The position numbers and the translations under genes are program-made. Below, piece by piece: positions 16,066 to 25,576 of a stretch of DNA of 64,000 bases. The first letter of the stretch is position 1. Every line of letters starts with the position of its first letter. Below the pieces are notes generated by a model, which saw nothing but the letters and a program-made list of their open reading frames with translations, was not told the DNA's origin and did no database searches. The stretch is from Bacteroidota bacterium (GTDB lineage Bacteria; Bacteroidota; Bacteroidia; Bacteroidales; Bacteroidaceae): positions 1 through 64,000 of the forward strand of contig JAFABG010000011.1 of the NCBI GenBank assembly GCA_023426145.1. Reading direction: 5' to 3'.

Positions 16066-18444
16066 ATGCTAAATAAAATTTGTAAATCACTACTGTTTAC
16101 GGCTATGATGACAGGAGTTGCTTATTCCTTTGCACAGCAACTTCCGGCAGTAACCTATAAAAATCCGACTTTGCCGGTAGAAACAAGAGTAGCCGACTTA
16201 CTATCCCGTATGACGTTAGAAGAAAAAGTCGGCCAGCTCCTTTGTCCTTTAGGGTGGGAGATGTATGAAATCAAAAGAAACGATGTTTTTCCTTCTGATA
16301 AATTCAAGCAACTCATAAAAGACAGAAAGGCCGGTATGCTTTGGGCAACCTATCGCGCCGACCCGTGGACAAAGAAAACATTGTCAACCGGACTGAATCC
16401 CGCCTTGGCTGCAAAGGCCGGAAATGCCTTGCAAAGGTACGTAATAGAGAATACCCGTTTGGGAATCCCCTTATTCCTTGCCGAAGAAGCACCGCACGGT
16501 CACATGGCAATTGGTGCAACCGTTTTTCCAACCGGAATCGGAATGGCTGCTACCTGGTCGCCCCAACTCATCCGTGAAGTAGGAAAAGCAATCGGCAAAG
16601 AGATACGTTTGCAGGGCGGACATATCAGCTATGGACCTGTGCTCGATTTGGCTCGTGATCCGCGTTGGTCTCGTGTAGAAGAAACCTTTGGTGAAGATCC
16701 GGTATTGACAGGAAAAATAGGAGAGGCGATGGTGAAAGGACTGGGTAGTGGCGATTTGTCGCATCCATACAGTACCATAGCAACACTTAAGCACTTTCTT
16801 GCTTACGGTATTTCGGAAAGTGGTCAGAATGGGAACCCCTCTTTTGCCGGTATGCGTGAACTACATGAAAATTTTCTTCCTCCCTTTCAACTAGCCATTC
16901 ATGCCGGAGCTTTATCAGTAATGACGGCTTATAATTCTATGGATGGTATTCCATGTACAGCTAATCGTGCCTTATTAACTGATCTTTTACGGAATGATTG
17001 GAAGTTCAGAGGCCTAGTTGTCTCTGATTTATACAGCATAGAAGGCCTTCATCAAACCCATTCTGTGGCATCCACCATGGAAGAAGCTGCTGTTCTCGCT
17101 TTATCGGCCGGAGTAGATGTTGACTTAGGAGGTGATGCTTATATGAATCTAATACAGGCAGTACAAACCGGTCGTATTGAGCAAACTGTTCTCGATGTTG
17201 CTGTGGCTCGTGTGCTTCAGTTAAAATTTGAAATGGGCTTATTTGAGCAGCCTTATGTAGATCCAGAAAAAGCGAATAAAGAAGTTCGTAATGATGAGAA
17301 TGTGGCCTTAGCCCGTCAAGTCGCTCAGGCTTCAATCACGCTGTTGAAGAATAAGCATTCCTTGCTTCCTTTGCGTAAAGATGTGAAGGTTGCGGTAATT
17401 GGACCTAATGCTGATAACCGGTATAATATGCTTGGAGATTATACCGCTCCGCAAGCGGATGAAAACATTAAGACTGTTTTGAACGGTATCCAATCAAAAC
17501 TGGCTTCGTCGCAAGTGGAATATGTAAAAGGATGTGCTATCCGTGATACGAGTTCATATACTATTTCCCAAGCGGTTGCTGCTGCTCAGCGTTCGGATGT
17601 TGTGATAGCAGTGATGGGTGGTTCTAGTGCGCGTGATTTTAAAACGACTTATAAAGCAACAGGAGCAGCCGTAGCGGATAATCAGTTGCTGAGCGATATG
17701 GAGTGTGGTGAAGGATTCGATCGGGCATCGCTTACTTTATTAGGGAAACAACAAGCCTTGCTTGAAGCTTTAAAAGCTACCGGGAAGCCCCTAGTCGTTA
17801 TCTATATCGAAGGGCGTCCCTTAAATAAGAATTGGTCGGCTGAAAACGCAGATGCTTTGTTAACTGCTTATTATCCAGGTCAAGAAGGAGGACTTGCCAT
17901 TGCCGACGTGTTATTTGGGGATTATAATCCTGCAGGACGATTACCTATTTCAGTGCCTCGTTCAGTGGGTCAAATCCCAGTATATTATAATAAGAAAGTC
18001 CCCCAGTCTCATGATTATGTGGAAATGTCTGTATCTCCTTTATATGCTTTTGGGTATGGATTGAGCTACACAACATTCGACTACTCCAATTTGCAAGTTA
18101 AGGCTTTATCAGCCGATTCGTTTGAAGTCTCTTGTCGAGTAAAGAATACAGGTGATTATGATGGGGAGGAAGTCGTGCAACTCTATTTAAGAGACGAGTA
18201 TGCCTCTGTGGTTCAACCCATCAAACAGCTAAAACATTTTCAACGCTTCTTCGTGAAGCGGGGAGAGACTAAAACGGTTACATTTGTGTTGACTCCTGCT
18301 GATTTTAGCCTTGTAGATAGCGAAATGAAAACAGTTGTTGAGGCGGGATGGTTTGATCTTTTTATTGGAAGTGCATCGAATGATATAAGATTGAAAACAA
18401 GAATTGAACTGAAAGAGAATAAAGGAACAAGGTGGGGTGAATAG
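16066..18444 (+). CDS. GH3 beta-glycosidase
   Basis: This 792-residue secreted enzyme has a signal peptide ending AYSFAQ. The GH3 N-terminal barrel spans about residues 45-390 with nucleophile Asp321 in VVSDLYSIEGL. The GH3 C-terminal domain follows (about 420-650, ITLLKNKHSLLPLRKDVKVAVIGPNAD), then a fibronectin-III-like domain (about 690-780). The KHFLAYG motif matches beta-glucosidase or beta-xylosidase types. The Asp-His dyad of GH3 N-acetylglucosaminidases is not seen. It would trim oligosaccharides in the periplasm. It lies 126 bp after the LamG gene, perhaps behind a partial terminator. Confidence 0.88.
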   Translation: MLNKICKSLLFTAMMTGVAYSFAQQLPAVTYKNPTLPVETRVADLLSRMTLEEKVGQLLCPLGWEMYEIKRNDVFPSDKFKQLIKDRKAGMLWATYRADPWTKKTLSTGLNPALAAKAGNALQRYVIENTRLGIPLFLAEEAPHGHMAIGATVFPTGIGMAATWSPQLIREVGKAIGKEIRLQGGHISYGPVLDLARDPRWSRVEETFGEDPVLTGKIGEAMVKGLGSGDLSHPYSTIATLKHFLAYGISESGQNGNPSFAGMRELHENFLPPFQLAIHAGALSVMTAYNSMDGIPCTANRALLTDLLRNDWKFRGLVVSDLYSIEGLHQTHSVASTMEEAAVLALSAGVDVDLGGDAYMNLIQAVQTGRIEQTVLDVAVARVLQLKFEMGLFEQPYVDPEKANKEVRNDENVALARQVAQASITLLKNKHSLLPLRKDVKVAVIGPNADNRYNMLGDYTAPQADENIKTVLNGIQSKLASSQVEYVKGCAIRDTSSYTISQAVAAAQRSDVVIAVMGGSSARDFKTTYKATGAAVADNQLLSDMECGEGFDRASLTLLGKQQALLEALKATGKPLVVIYIEGRPLNKNWSAENADALLTAYYPGQEGGLAIADVLFGDYNPAGRLPISVPRSVGQIPVYYNKKVPQSHDYVEMSVSPLYAFGYGLSYTTFDYSNLQVKALSADSFEVSCRVKNTGDYDGEEVVQLYLRDEYASVVQPIKQLKHFQRFFVKRGETKTVTFVLTPADFSLVDSEMKTVVEAGWFDLFIGSASNDIRLKTRIELKENKGTRWGE

Positions 18445-18454
18445 AATCCGATAA

Positions 18455-18490
18455 AAAGCCAAGCTCATAGATACTCTAGGGCTTGGCTTT
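18455..18490. terminator. Bidirectional terminator
   Basis: A perfect 10-bp stem, aaagccaagc at 18455-18464 against gcttggcttt at 18481-18490, lies between the converging GH3 and acyl-CoA synthetase genes. A further ccga/tcgg pair extends it. Confidence 0.8.
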
Positions 18491-18505
18491 AGTCGGTATA
18501 TTCAT

Positions 18506-20161
18506 TTATTTTTCGTCGTTTTTACGAATCTCTACCCGACGAATCTTTCCACTGATGGTTTTGGGTAGTTCGTCTACAAATTCGATCACACGTGGATATT
18601 TATAAGGAGCAGTCACTTTCTTTACGTGATTTTGGAGTTCCTTAATCAACTCTTCTCCCGCACGATCCTTATAATTCTTAGACAAAACGATAGTTGCTTT
18701 CACTACTTGTCCGCGAATCTCATCCGGAACACCGGTTATTGCGCATTCAACTACTGCTGGATGTGTCATTAAGGCACTTTCTACTTCGAATGGGCCGATT
18801 CGGTAGCCGGAACTTTTGATCACATCGTCTGCACGACCGACAAACCATAAATAACCGTCTTCATCTTTCCAAGCTACATCACCCGTATAGTAAATTCCAT
18901 CGTGCCATGCTTCATGCGTTCTCTCTGCATCGCGATAGTACTCTTTGAATAATCCCAGCGGTTTACCTTTGCTTGTACGAATCACAATCTGTCCTTGTTC
19001 GCCAGCTTCTACAGAACGGCCTTCTGCATCAATTAGATCGACATCATATTGGGGATTAGGTAAGCCCATGCTGCCTGGTTTAGGCTCCATCCAAGGCATA
19101 GTGGCTACGGTCAACGTGGTTTCAGTTTGACCGAACCCTTCCATAAGCTTGATTCCTGTTAATTTTTTGAAGGTCTCAAACACCGCCGGATTTAATGCTT
19201 CTCCTGCAATGGTGCAATATTTCAGTGACGATAAGTCGTATTTGGTGAGATCTTCGTGAATAAGGAAACGGAAGATTGTTGGAGGCGCGCAAAGTGAAGT
19301 CACGTGATAATCATGAATCTTTTGTAGAATATCTCCCGGTGTAAACTTCTCATGGTCATAAACAAATATGTTTGCTCCGGCAATCCATTGTCCATACAGT
19401 TTTCCCCATACCGCTTTTCCCCAACCGGTGTCAGCTATGGTTAGATGTAAACTATTGTCGTCGAGATTGTGCCAGAGACTACCGGTAACAATGTGCCCCA
19501 ACGGATAAGTAAAGTCGTGTGCCACCATTTTAGGTTCACCGGTAGTGCCGGAAGTAAAATACATCAGCGAGATATCATCGTTGGTGTTCGCGTGGCGAGG
19601 GCGTACAAAGGTGTCTGCATGTTCAATTCCATAATGAAAATCCTCAAACCCTTCTACCATTTCCGGACCTACACTCACAACTTTTTCAACACTTGGACAA
19701 TCAGGTAAAGACTCTTTGATATGCTGTAAAATCACACTTTCACCGGCAGCAACAATCATTTTGATATCTGCTGCGTTGCAGCGATAAACAATGTCTTTTT
19801 TGGTTAGTAGGTGTGTAGCAGGAATCACAGTTGCTCCAAGCTTGTGCAAGGCGATGGTACTGTACCAAAATTCATAGCGACGCTTAAGAATGAGCATCAC
19901 CATATCTCCTCGGCCAATACCTAAACTTTGAAAATAGGAAGCAGTCTGATCAGTGTAGTGCTTCATCTCGGCAAATGTAAACTGACGGCTATCTCCTTTG
20001 TCATTGGTCCATAATAGCGCTTTTTTATTTGGTTGTTCGGTAGCCCAAACATCTACTACATCGTAGCCGAAATTGAAGTTTTCCGGTACATTTATTTTCA
20101 AATTATTGATAAAATCCTCTTGCGAGGTAAAACTAGTTTGTGCTAAAAAATTCTCTACCAT
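18506..20161 (-). CDS. AMP-forming acyl-CoA synthetase
   Basis: This 551-residue adenylate-forming enzyme has the ATP-binding loop YFTSGTTGEPK, the EGFGQTETT motif, the hinge YTGDVAWKDEDGYLWFVGRADD, and the C-terminal PKTISGKIRR motif whose Lys catalyses adenylation. It activates a carboxylic acid to its CoA thioester. Overall it looks most like medium-chain or acetyl-type synthetases of the ACSM group. It has no signal or membrane segment and should be cytosolic. It starts 7 bp after the XRE-cupin gene, so that regulator very likely responds to its substrate or product. Confidence 0.88.
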   Translation of the reverse strand: MVENFLAQTSFTSQEDFINNLKINVPENFNFGYDVVDVWATEQPNKKALLWTNDKGDSRQFTFAEMKHYTDQTASYFQSLGIGRGDMVMLILKRRYEFWYSTIALHKLGATVIPATHLLTKKDIVYRCNAADIKMIVAAGESVILQHIKESLPDCPSVEKVVSVGPEMVEGFEDFHYGIEHADTFVRPRHANTNDDISLMYFTSGTTGEPKMVAHDFTYPLGHIVTGSLWHNLDDNSLHLTIADTGWGKAVWGKLYGQWIAGANIFVYDHEKFTPGDILQKIHDYHVTSLCAPPTIFRFLIHEDLTKYDLSSLKYCTIAGEALNPAVFETFKKLTGIKLMEGFGQTETTLTVATMPWMEPKPGSMGLPNPQYDVDLIDAEGRSVEAGEQGQIVIRTSKGKPLGLFKEYYRDAERTHEAWHDGIYYTGDVAWKDEDGYLWFVGRADDVIKSSGYRIGPFEVESALMTHPAVVECAITGVPDEIRGQVVKATIVLSKNYKDRAGEELIKELQNHVKKVTAPYKYPRVIEFVDELPKTISGKIRRVEIRKNDEK

Positions 20162-20168
20162 AATAGGA

Positions 20169-20723
20169 TTACATAATCACAGCTAGAAAACGAACGGTTT
20201 TGCCGTCGAGCGCTTTCATGCTATGTGGAAGTTTAGAATTGAAATAAATACTATCACCTTTCGCTAGGACAATCTCCCGGCCTTCAATGTCCATGAGCAT
20301 ACGCCCTTCGAGGACCAAATTGAATTCTTGACCGTAGTGACTATTGCAGTTGTGCTTTTCATCGTCCTCTTTCGGTTCTACGGTAACGATAAACGGATCA
20401 GCGCTGCGATTCATGAATCCGGAGGCTAGCGATTGATATTTGTAAGCTTTAGTTCGTTCAATACTCACTCCTTTGCCGGCTCTCGTTACAAAGTAACTGT
20501 TCATTTTGGGTTCTTCGCCAAACATTAGGGCATCTAGAGCGATGTCATAGGTGCGTGCTATTTTTTGTATCATACTTATCGATATATCGTATTCTCCAGT
20601 CTCAGCACGCCGATAGTCTTCGGCAGATATGTCACAGTCGCGAGCAATGTCTTCAGGCGTTAATTCCAATACGTCACGTAATCCACGAAGGCGTTCTGCG
20701 ATTTGTTTAATTTGGTCATTCAT
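20169..20723 (-). CDS. XRE-family regulator with cupin domain
   Basis: This 184-residue protein has an N-terminal helix-turn-helix at about residues 8-62 (LELTPEDIARDCDISAEDYRRAETGEYDISISMIQKIAR) and a C-terminal cupin at about 110-180 (GQEFNLVLEGRMLMDIEGREIVLAKGDSIYFNSKLPHSMKAL). Such proteins sense a small molecule in the cupin and bind DNA. It lies between proC (17 bp upstream) and the acyl-CoA synthetase (7 bp downstream), so the three genes form one unit. Confidence 0.88.
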   Translation of the reverse strand: MNDQIKQIAERLRGLRDVLELTPEDIARDCDISAEDYRRAETGEYDISISMIQKIARTYDIALDALMFGEEPKMNSYFVTRAGKGVSIERTKAYKYQSLASGFMNRSADPFIVTVEPKEDDEKHNCNSHYGQEFNLVLEGRMLMDIEGREIVLAKGDSIYFNSKLPHSMKALDGKTVRFLAVIM

Positions 20724-20740
20724 ATCGTTTGAATTTTAAG

Positions 20741-21514
20741 TTATTTTGAAGCTTTCATAGCTTTGATGATAGCTGATGTGAAACCGTTATGTTCCAGTTC
20801 ATTGAGACCTTTAATCGTAATCCCTCCCGGGGTGGTCACTTTGTCAATCTCTACACTTGGGTGAGTGTCATTATTAAGAATTAAGGCAGCAGCTCCTTTT
20901 ACTGATTGAGCAACCATTTCCATGGCGTCCTTGGGGCGTATCCCCATTTCTACTCCTGCTTGCATGGCCGCTTGAATATATTTTAAGACGTAAGCAATGC
21001 CGCATGAAGTCAGTGCAGTTGTTGCTGCGATTTTATCTTCGGGAACAAGCATTGATAGCCCCATCTCATTAAATAGATGAAGCAAGAACTGGTCTTGTTC
21101 CTCACTCGTGTTACGAGCAGCAATGAGGGTCATGCTTTCCAATTCACTGATTGCAGTGTTAGGGATAAGTCGGTACATGGGCATTTCAGGGGTTGCAACA
21201 AACTGTGCTAATTCCTCAAATTTAATACCAGCAGCTACAGAAACGAGTGTCTGGGTGTTTTTGAGTTTTAATTCTTGTGCCACAGATCCTATAAACCAGG
21301 GTTTTACGGCTAAGATAACGATGTCTGCATTTTCTGCAGCTTCTGTATTATTATGAGTTGTCGTGATTGCTGGATGTTCTTCTTTGAGTTTTTCCAATTT
21401 TCCAGCACTAGGGTTAGATACCGTGATGTCTGAAGAGTGGATCAGACTTCCTTTAGCTAGTCCGCGAGCTATGGCTCCTCCCATATTTCCCGCGCCGATA
21501 ATAGCTATTTTCAT
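20741..21514 (-). CDS. proC: Pyrroline-5-carboxylate reductase
   Basis: This 257-residue enzyme reduces pyrroline-5-carboxylate to proline with NAD(P)H in the cytosol. The dinucleotide-binding GAGNMGGAIARG is at residues 7-18. The C-terminal dimerisation block is present (ALTSCGIAYVLKYIQAAMQAGVEMGI, then VTTPGGITIKGLNELE). It follows argD after 136 bp containing a terminator, so it probably also has its own promoter. Glutamate-derived proline and arginine genes are thus side by side. Confidence 0.93.
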   Translation of the reverse strand: MKIAIIGAGNMGGAIARGLAKGSLIHSSDITVSNPSAGKLEKLKEEHPAITTTHNNTEAAENADIVILAVKPWFIGSVAQELKLKNTQTLVSVAAGIKFEELAQFVATPEMPMYRLIPNTAISELESMTLIAARNTSEEQDQFLLHLFNEMGLSMLVPEDKIAATTALTSCGIAYVLKYIQAAMQAGVEMGIRPKDAMEMVAQSVKGAAALILNNDTHPSVEIDKVTTPGGITIKGLNELEHNGFTSAIIKAMKASK

Positions 21515-21575
21515 AGGCGTTTGTTCTTTTTTTAAGTAGTAACAGACAAAGGTAACGGTAAATTATGAATAAACA

Positions 21576-21620
21576 AAAAGCAGCCGGATAAGAATTTAGT
21601 TTCTATTCACGGCTGCTTTT
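21576..21620 (-). terminator. Terminator after argD
   Basis: An 11-bp stem, aaaagcagccg at 21576-21586 against cggctgctttt at 21610-21620, lies between argD and proC. It has a T-rich tail on the minus strand. Confidence 0.75.
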
Positions 21621-21650
21621 CTCCTTTGCTGTTATTAATCAAATGAGTAA

Positions 21651-22772
21651 TTATAAAACTTTTCTGAAGCGAGTTAAGAAATCTTCAGCTTCTTCTATGG
21701 TTAAGCATAAAGGAGGCAAGAGGCGTAACACATTGGCGCCACTTGCTCCTGTAAATACGTGTTCATCATAGATTAGGCGGCTGCGAAGCTCTTTAATCGG
21801 TTCATCGAATTCGAGTCCGATCATTAGTCCGCATCCGCGTACTTCTTTTATCTGTGGAAATTTCTTTAGTTCTTTTTTAAGGAAGTCGCCTACAATAGCG
21901 GCATTTTCAATGAGGTTTTCTTGTTCCATCACATCCATTACTGCAAGTGCAGCGGAGCAAGCTAGGTGGTTACCACCGAAAGTGGTGCCAAGTTGTCCGT
22001 AAACAGGTTTGAATATCGGGCTGATCAAAACGCCTGCCATTGGGAATCCATTCCCGATTCCTTTAGCCACCGTAATGATGTCTGGGCGAATATCGCTATG
22101 CTGGTGAGCAAAGAACTTACCGCTACGACCATATCCGCTCTGAATTTCATCAAGAATAAGTATTGTCCCGTTCTCGGTACAAGCTTTGCGAAGTTCTTGC
22201 ATAAAGTCTGTTGTCGGAATCTGGATACCGCCTACACCTTGAATACCTTCAATAATAACCGCACAAGTCTCACCTTTAGCAAGTTCCTTTCTCATGGCCT
22301 CTATATCATTCAATGGTAAGTAGGTCACATGTCCATTGTTATTGATCGGTGCAATGATGGCTGGGTTTTGAGTCGCTTCAACTGCTAGTGAGGTACGTCC
22401 ATGGAATGATTTGGCAAACGATACAATTTTCGTTCGTCCGTTATGAAAAGAGGCTAGCTTTAGTGCATTTTCATTGGCTTCTGCTCCGCTATTGATTAGA
22501 AATAACGAGTAATCTTCATAACCCGAGAGTTTGCCTAGGTGTTCAGCTACTTGTTGTTGTAATTTGTTGATCACAGAGTTTGAGTAGAATCCAAGAGCTG
22601 CAACTTGTTGACTAATCATCTCCACATAGTGAGGATGTGCATGCCCTATAGAAATGACGGCATGACCACCGTAAAGATCCAGATACTCAGTGCCGTTTTC
22701 ATCCCACACCTTGCAGCCTTTTCCTTTAACTATATTGATGTTATATAAGGGATATACTTCGAATAAATTCAT
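21651..22772 (-). CDS. argD: N-acylornithine aminotransferase
   Basis: This 373-residue PLP aminotransferase converts the N-acylglutamate semialdehyde to N-acylornithine in arginine synthesis. The substrate and PLP regions are NSGAEANENALKLA and LDEIQSGYGRSG, and the Schiff-base Lys is in TVAKGIGNGFPM. In Bacteroides the acyl group is reported to be succinyl, not acetyl, because its transcarbamylase uses N-succinylornithine; that is known of the genus and not visible here. It starts 12 bp after argC. Confidence 0.93.
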   Translation of the reverse strand: MNLFEVYPLYNINIVKGKGCKVWDENGTEYLDLYGGHAVISIGHAHPHYVEMISQQVAALGFYSNSVINKLQQQVAEHLGKLSGYEDYSLFLINSGAEANENALKLASFHNGRTKIVSFAKSFHGRTSLAVEATQNPAIIAPINNNGHVTYLPLNDIEAMRKELAKGETCAVIIEGIQGVGGIQIPTTDFMQELRKACTENGTILILDEIQSGYGRSGKFFAHQHSDIRPDIITVAKGIGNGFPMAGVLISPIFKPVYGQLGTTFGGNHLACSAALAVMDVMEQENLIENAAIVGDFLKKELKKFPQIKEVRGCGLMIGLEFDEPIKELRSRLIYDEHVFTGASGANVLRLLPPLCLTIEEAEDFLTRFRKVL

Positions 22773-22784
22773 TTTATTTTGGTG

Positions 22785-23753
22785 TTAAAAAGCCGAAGGT
22801 TTCAACCGTAATCCTACCGTTTCTTCCAGGTTGAACATTAGATTCATATTGTGAACAGCTTGTCCGCTGGCCCCTTTCAGCAAATTGTCTATACATGAGA
22901 TAATCAATAGCTTATCGCCATGCTTCTCCAAATGTAACAGACATTTATTGGTGTTAACTACTTGTTTTAAGTCGATGTTTTTATCTACGATGTGTACGAA
23001 AGAATCTTTAGCGTAATATTCCTCATACATGCGTGTTATTTCTTCTAACGAAATCTTGGTTTTGACTACCAGTGTGGCAAATATTCCGCGAGGGAAGTCA
23101 CCACGGTACGGTAGAAAGTCGATTTCAGCGTCGAAGCTGTTTTGTAGTTGCTTCAGTGATTGCTTTATTTCAGGAACATGTTGATGATCAAAAGCTTTGT
23201 ACACACTCATGTTGTTGTTGCGCCAGCTGAAATGACTGGTTGCACCCGGTTTCACTCCAGCGCCGGTACTTCCTGTTATGGCATTCACTGATACATCGGT
23301 TGTCAATAGTAGATTTTTTGCGAGTGGCAACAAGCCTAACTGAATGCAAGTGGCAAAGCATCCAGGATTTGCCACATGTTTGGCAGTGCAAGTCGCGCGG
23401 CGGTTTAGTTCCGGCAATCCATAGATGAAATCATGATCGTCACTTTTGATGCGATAGTCCATTGACAAATCGATGATCTTAAGTTCCTCAGGAACGTTAT
23501 GACTCTCTAGAAATTTCTTTGTGTCACCGTGAGCTGTGCAAAAGAAAAGCACATCTATTTCATCTAAAGGTAGTGCGTCGGTAAACATGAGGTCTGTTTC
23601 TCCATACAATCCTTCGTGTACGTCGGTTATTTTGTTTCCAGCGTTGCTACTACTGTTCACAAATATAATTTCAGTTTCCGGATGGTTGAGTAGCAATCGA
23701 ATCAATTCTCCTGCTGTATAGCCCGCTCCGCCGATGATTCCTGCTCTGATCAT
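22785..23753 (-). CDS. argC: N-acylglutamyl-phosphate reductase
   Basis: This 322-residue NADPH-dependent reductase makes N-acylglutamate semialdehyde. The nucleotide-binding GGAGYTAGELIRLL is at the N-terminus, the catalytic Cys lies in VANPGCFAT, and GSTGAGVKPG follows. It belongs to the shorter class of ArgC. Its start codon overlaps the argG stop as ATGA (23750-23753), so the two are translationally coupled. Confidence 0.94.
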   Translation of the reverse strand: MIRAGIIGGAGYTAGELIRLLLNHPETEIIFVNSSSNAGNKITDVHEGLYGETDLMFTDALPLDEIDVLFFCTAHGDTKKFLESHNVPEELKIIDLSMDYRIKSDDHDFIYGLPELNRRATCTAKHVANPGCFATCIQLGLLPLAKNLLLTTDVSVNAITGSTGAGVKPGATSHFSWRNNNMSVYKAFDHQHVPEIKQSLKQLQNSFDAEIDFLPYRGDFPRGIFATLVVKTKISLEEITRMYEEYYAKDSFVHIVDKNIDLKQVVNTNKCLLHLEKHGDKLLIISCIDNLLKGASGQAVHNMNLMFNLEETVGLRLKPSAF

Positions 23754-24958
23754 ATTTCTTCGTCTTTATGATTGTTATAGTACACTCGAAGGGGTGTAGA
23801 CGTAACTTTAATAAAGCCTTTTGCATCTTCGGCAGTCCATCCTTTTTGCATTTCTCCGTATTCTCCAAATTTTGTCTTTACGAGATCATCTTCAGATTCA
23901 ACGCCAACTGTAGAGAAGGAGAGTGGACGAAGCTCAAGAATAGCTGTTCCGTTGACGTTGCGTTGGCTTTCTTGGAGCATAGCTTCAATATCTCTCATTA
24001 CCGGTTCGAGATACTGACTCTCATGAAGAAACATACCATACCAGTTGGCCACTTGATCTTTCCAGTATTGTTGCCATTTGCTCAATGTATATTTTTCTAG
24101 GAAGCGGTGTGCACCGATGATCAACATGGGAGCAGCCGCTTCAAAGCCAACACGCCCCTTGATACCGATGATCGTGTCACCCACATGCATATCACGTCCT
24201 ATACCGTATGCAGCACCTATTTCTTCTACCTTCTGTATGGCCAGAATAGGATCATCAAAGGTTTCGTCGTTCACAGCTTTGAGTTCCCCCTTTTCGAAGG
24301 TCAGTCGTAGCAGTTCGCTCTCTTTCTTCTCCACATGTTTAAGGTAAGCACTTTCAGGCAATCCTTGTGCAGAATCAAGAATCTCCCCTCCACAAATAGA
24401 GGTCCCCCATAATCCTACATTATAAGAATACTTTAGTTTAGTGAAGTCGGCACTGAATCCATGTTTATTGAGGTAATCAATTTCTTCTTGGCGGCTCAAA
24501 GCCATATCACGAGTGAGCGTGATGATTTCTACATTAGGAGCCAATACCAAGAAAGTCATATCGAAACGAATTTGATCATTACCAGCACCTGTTGAACCGT
24601 GAGCGATAGCGTCCGCACCGATTTCATTGGCATAGCGTGAAATAGCTAAGGCTTGGAAGATACGTTCAGAACTGACAGAAATCGGATAGGTTCCATTGCG
24701 CAACACATTTCCGAAAACCATATATTTCAAGCTTTTCTCGTAGTACTCCTGAGTAACATCTAAAGTGACATATTTAACTGCCCCAAGTTTGTAGGCATTC
24801 TCTTCGTTTGTTTTCAGTTGTTCTTCGCTGAAACCACCCGTGTTGGCACAAGCTGCATATACTTCATATCCTTTTTCTTTGGCGAGATACATGACTGTGA
24901 ACGACGTGTCCAGTCCGCCGCTGAATGCCACCACTACTTTTTTCTTTTTTTCTTCCAT
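23750..24958 (-). CDS. argG: Argininosuccinate synthase
   Basis: This 402-residue ATP-dependent ligase joins citrulline and aspartate. The PP-loop VVVAFSGGLDTSF lies at residues 8-20, and the conserved AHGSTGAGNDQIRF block follows. The gene sits between the GNAT gene (13 bp upstream) and argC (4-bp overlap). argH, argB and argF are not in the window. Confidence 0.94.
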   Translation of the reverse strand: MEEKKKKVVVAFSGGLDTSFTVMYLAKEKGYEVYAACANTGGFSEEQLKTNEENAYKLGAVKYVTLDVTQEYYEKSLKYMVFGNVLRNGTYPISVSSERIFQALAISRYANEIGADAIAHGSTGAGNDQIRFDMTFLVLAPNVEIITLTRDMALSRQEEIDYLNKHGFSADFTKLKYSYNVGLWGTSICGGEILDSAQGLPESAYLKHVEKKESELLRLTFEKGELKAVNDETFDDPILAIQKVEEIGAAYGIGRDMHVGDTIIGIKGRVGFEAAAPMLIIGAHRFLEKYTLSKWQQYWKDQVANWYGMFLHESQYLEPVMRDIEAMLQESQRNVNGTAILELRPLSFSTVGVESEDDLVKTKFGEYGEMQKGWTAEDAKGFIKVTSTPLRVYYNNHKDEEI

Positions 24959-24971
24959 AGTGCTGTATGTA

Positions 24972-25550
24972 TTAAATGTTGTTTCTTTCTTGTTCTTTTT
25001 TTATGTTGCGTGGATCCGTTGGGTCATAAAGCATGGCTGTGCAAATGCAAAATTTTCGGTTCTTGGATAGCAATATATCATGATTTGTGCAACCCTCGCA
25101 TCCTTTCCAAAAGGAATCATCATCAGTGAGTTCATTAAAGGTAACCGGAACATAACCTAGTTCGGTATTCATTTTCATCACTGCAGCTCCTGAAGTAAGA
25201 CTGAATATTTTAGCCTTCGGCCATCGCAACCGTGCCAACTGAAACGAGGCTTGTTTTATTCGTTTGGCAAGTCCCATGCCCCGAAAATCCGGATGCACAA
25301 TAAGTCCGGATGTAGCTACATATTGCTTATTTCCCCATGATTCAATATAAGTGAAACCGGCAAATTGATCTTCACAGAGCGCGATAATTGCTTTACCTTC
25401 TCTCATCTTCGTCGCTACATATTCATGCGTACGTTCGGCGATTCCGGTTCCACGTACGGCAGCAGCCTTTCTAATTGTATCCAAAATAGTGTCAACGTAA
25501 ACCTCATGTGAGGCGTCGGCTACCATAACATCTATTTGTTGAGTGTCCAT
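24972..25550 (-). CDS. GNAT-family N-acyltransferase in the arg operon
   Basis: This 192-residue GNAT protein has the acyl-CoA-binding loop RGMGLAKRI at residues 90-98, preceded by the beta-4 strand SGLIVHPDF. Its C-terminal part carries four cysteines as CxxC (151, 154) and CxC (168, 170), a possible metal site outside the usual GNAT core. It lies 26 bp after argR and 13 bp before argG. By position it is a good candidate for the first step of the pathway, acylation of glutamate, since no classical argA or argJ is nearby. That assignment is an inference. Confidence 0.82.
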   Translation of the reverse strand: MDTQQIDVMVADASHEVYVDTILDTIRKAAAVRGTGIAERTHEYVATKMREGKAIIALCEDQFAGFTYIESWGNKQYVATSGLIVHPDFRGMGLAKRIKQASFQLARLRWPKAKIFSLTSGAAVMKMNTELGYVPVTFNELTDDDSFWKGCEGCTNHDILLSKNRKFCICTAMLYDPTDPRNIKKEQERNNI

Positions 25551-25576
25551 TTCTTCTGTAAATATAATAGGTATAG

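Noticed and set aside
24818..25129. 103-codon plus-strand frame
   Set aside because: It is antisense to argG and the GNAT gene, with cysteine- and phenylalanine-rich low-quality sequence.
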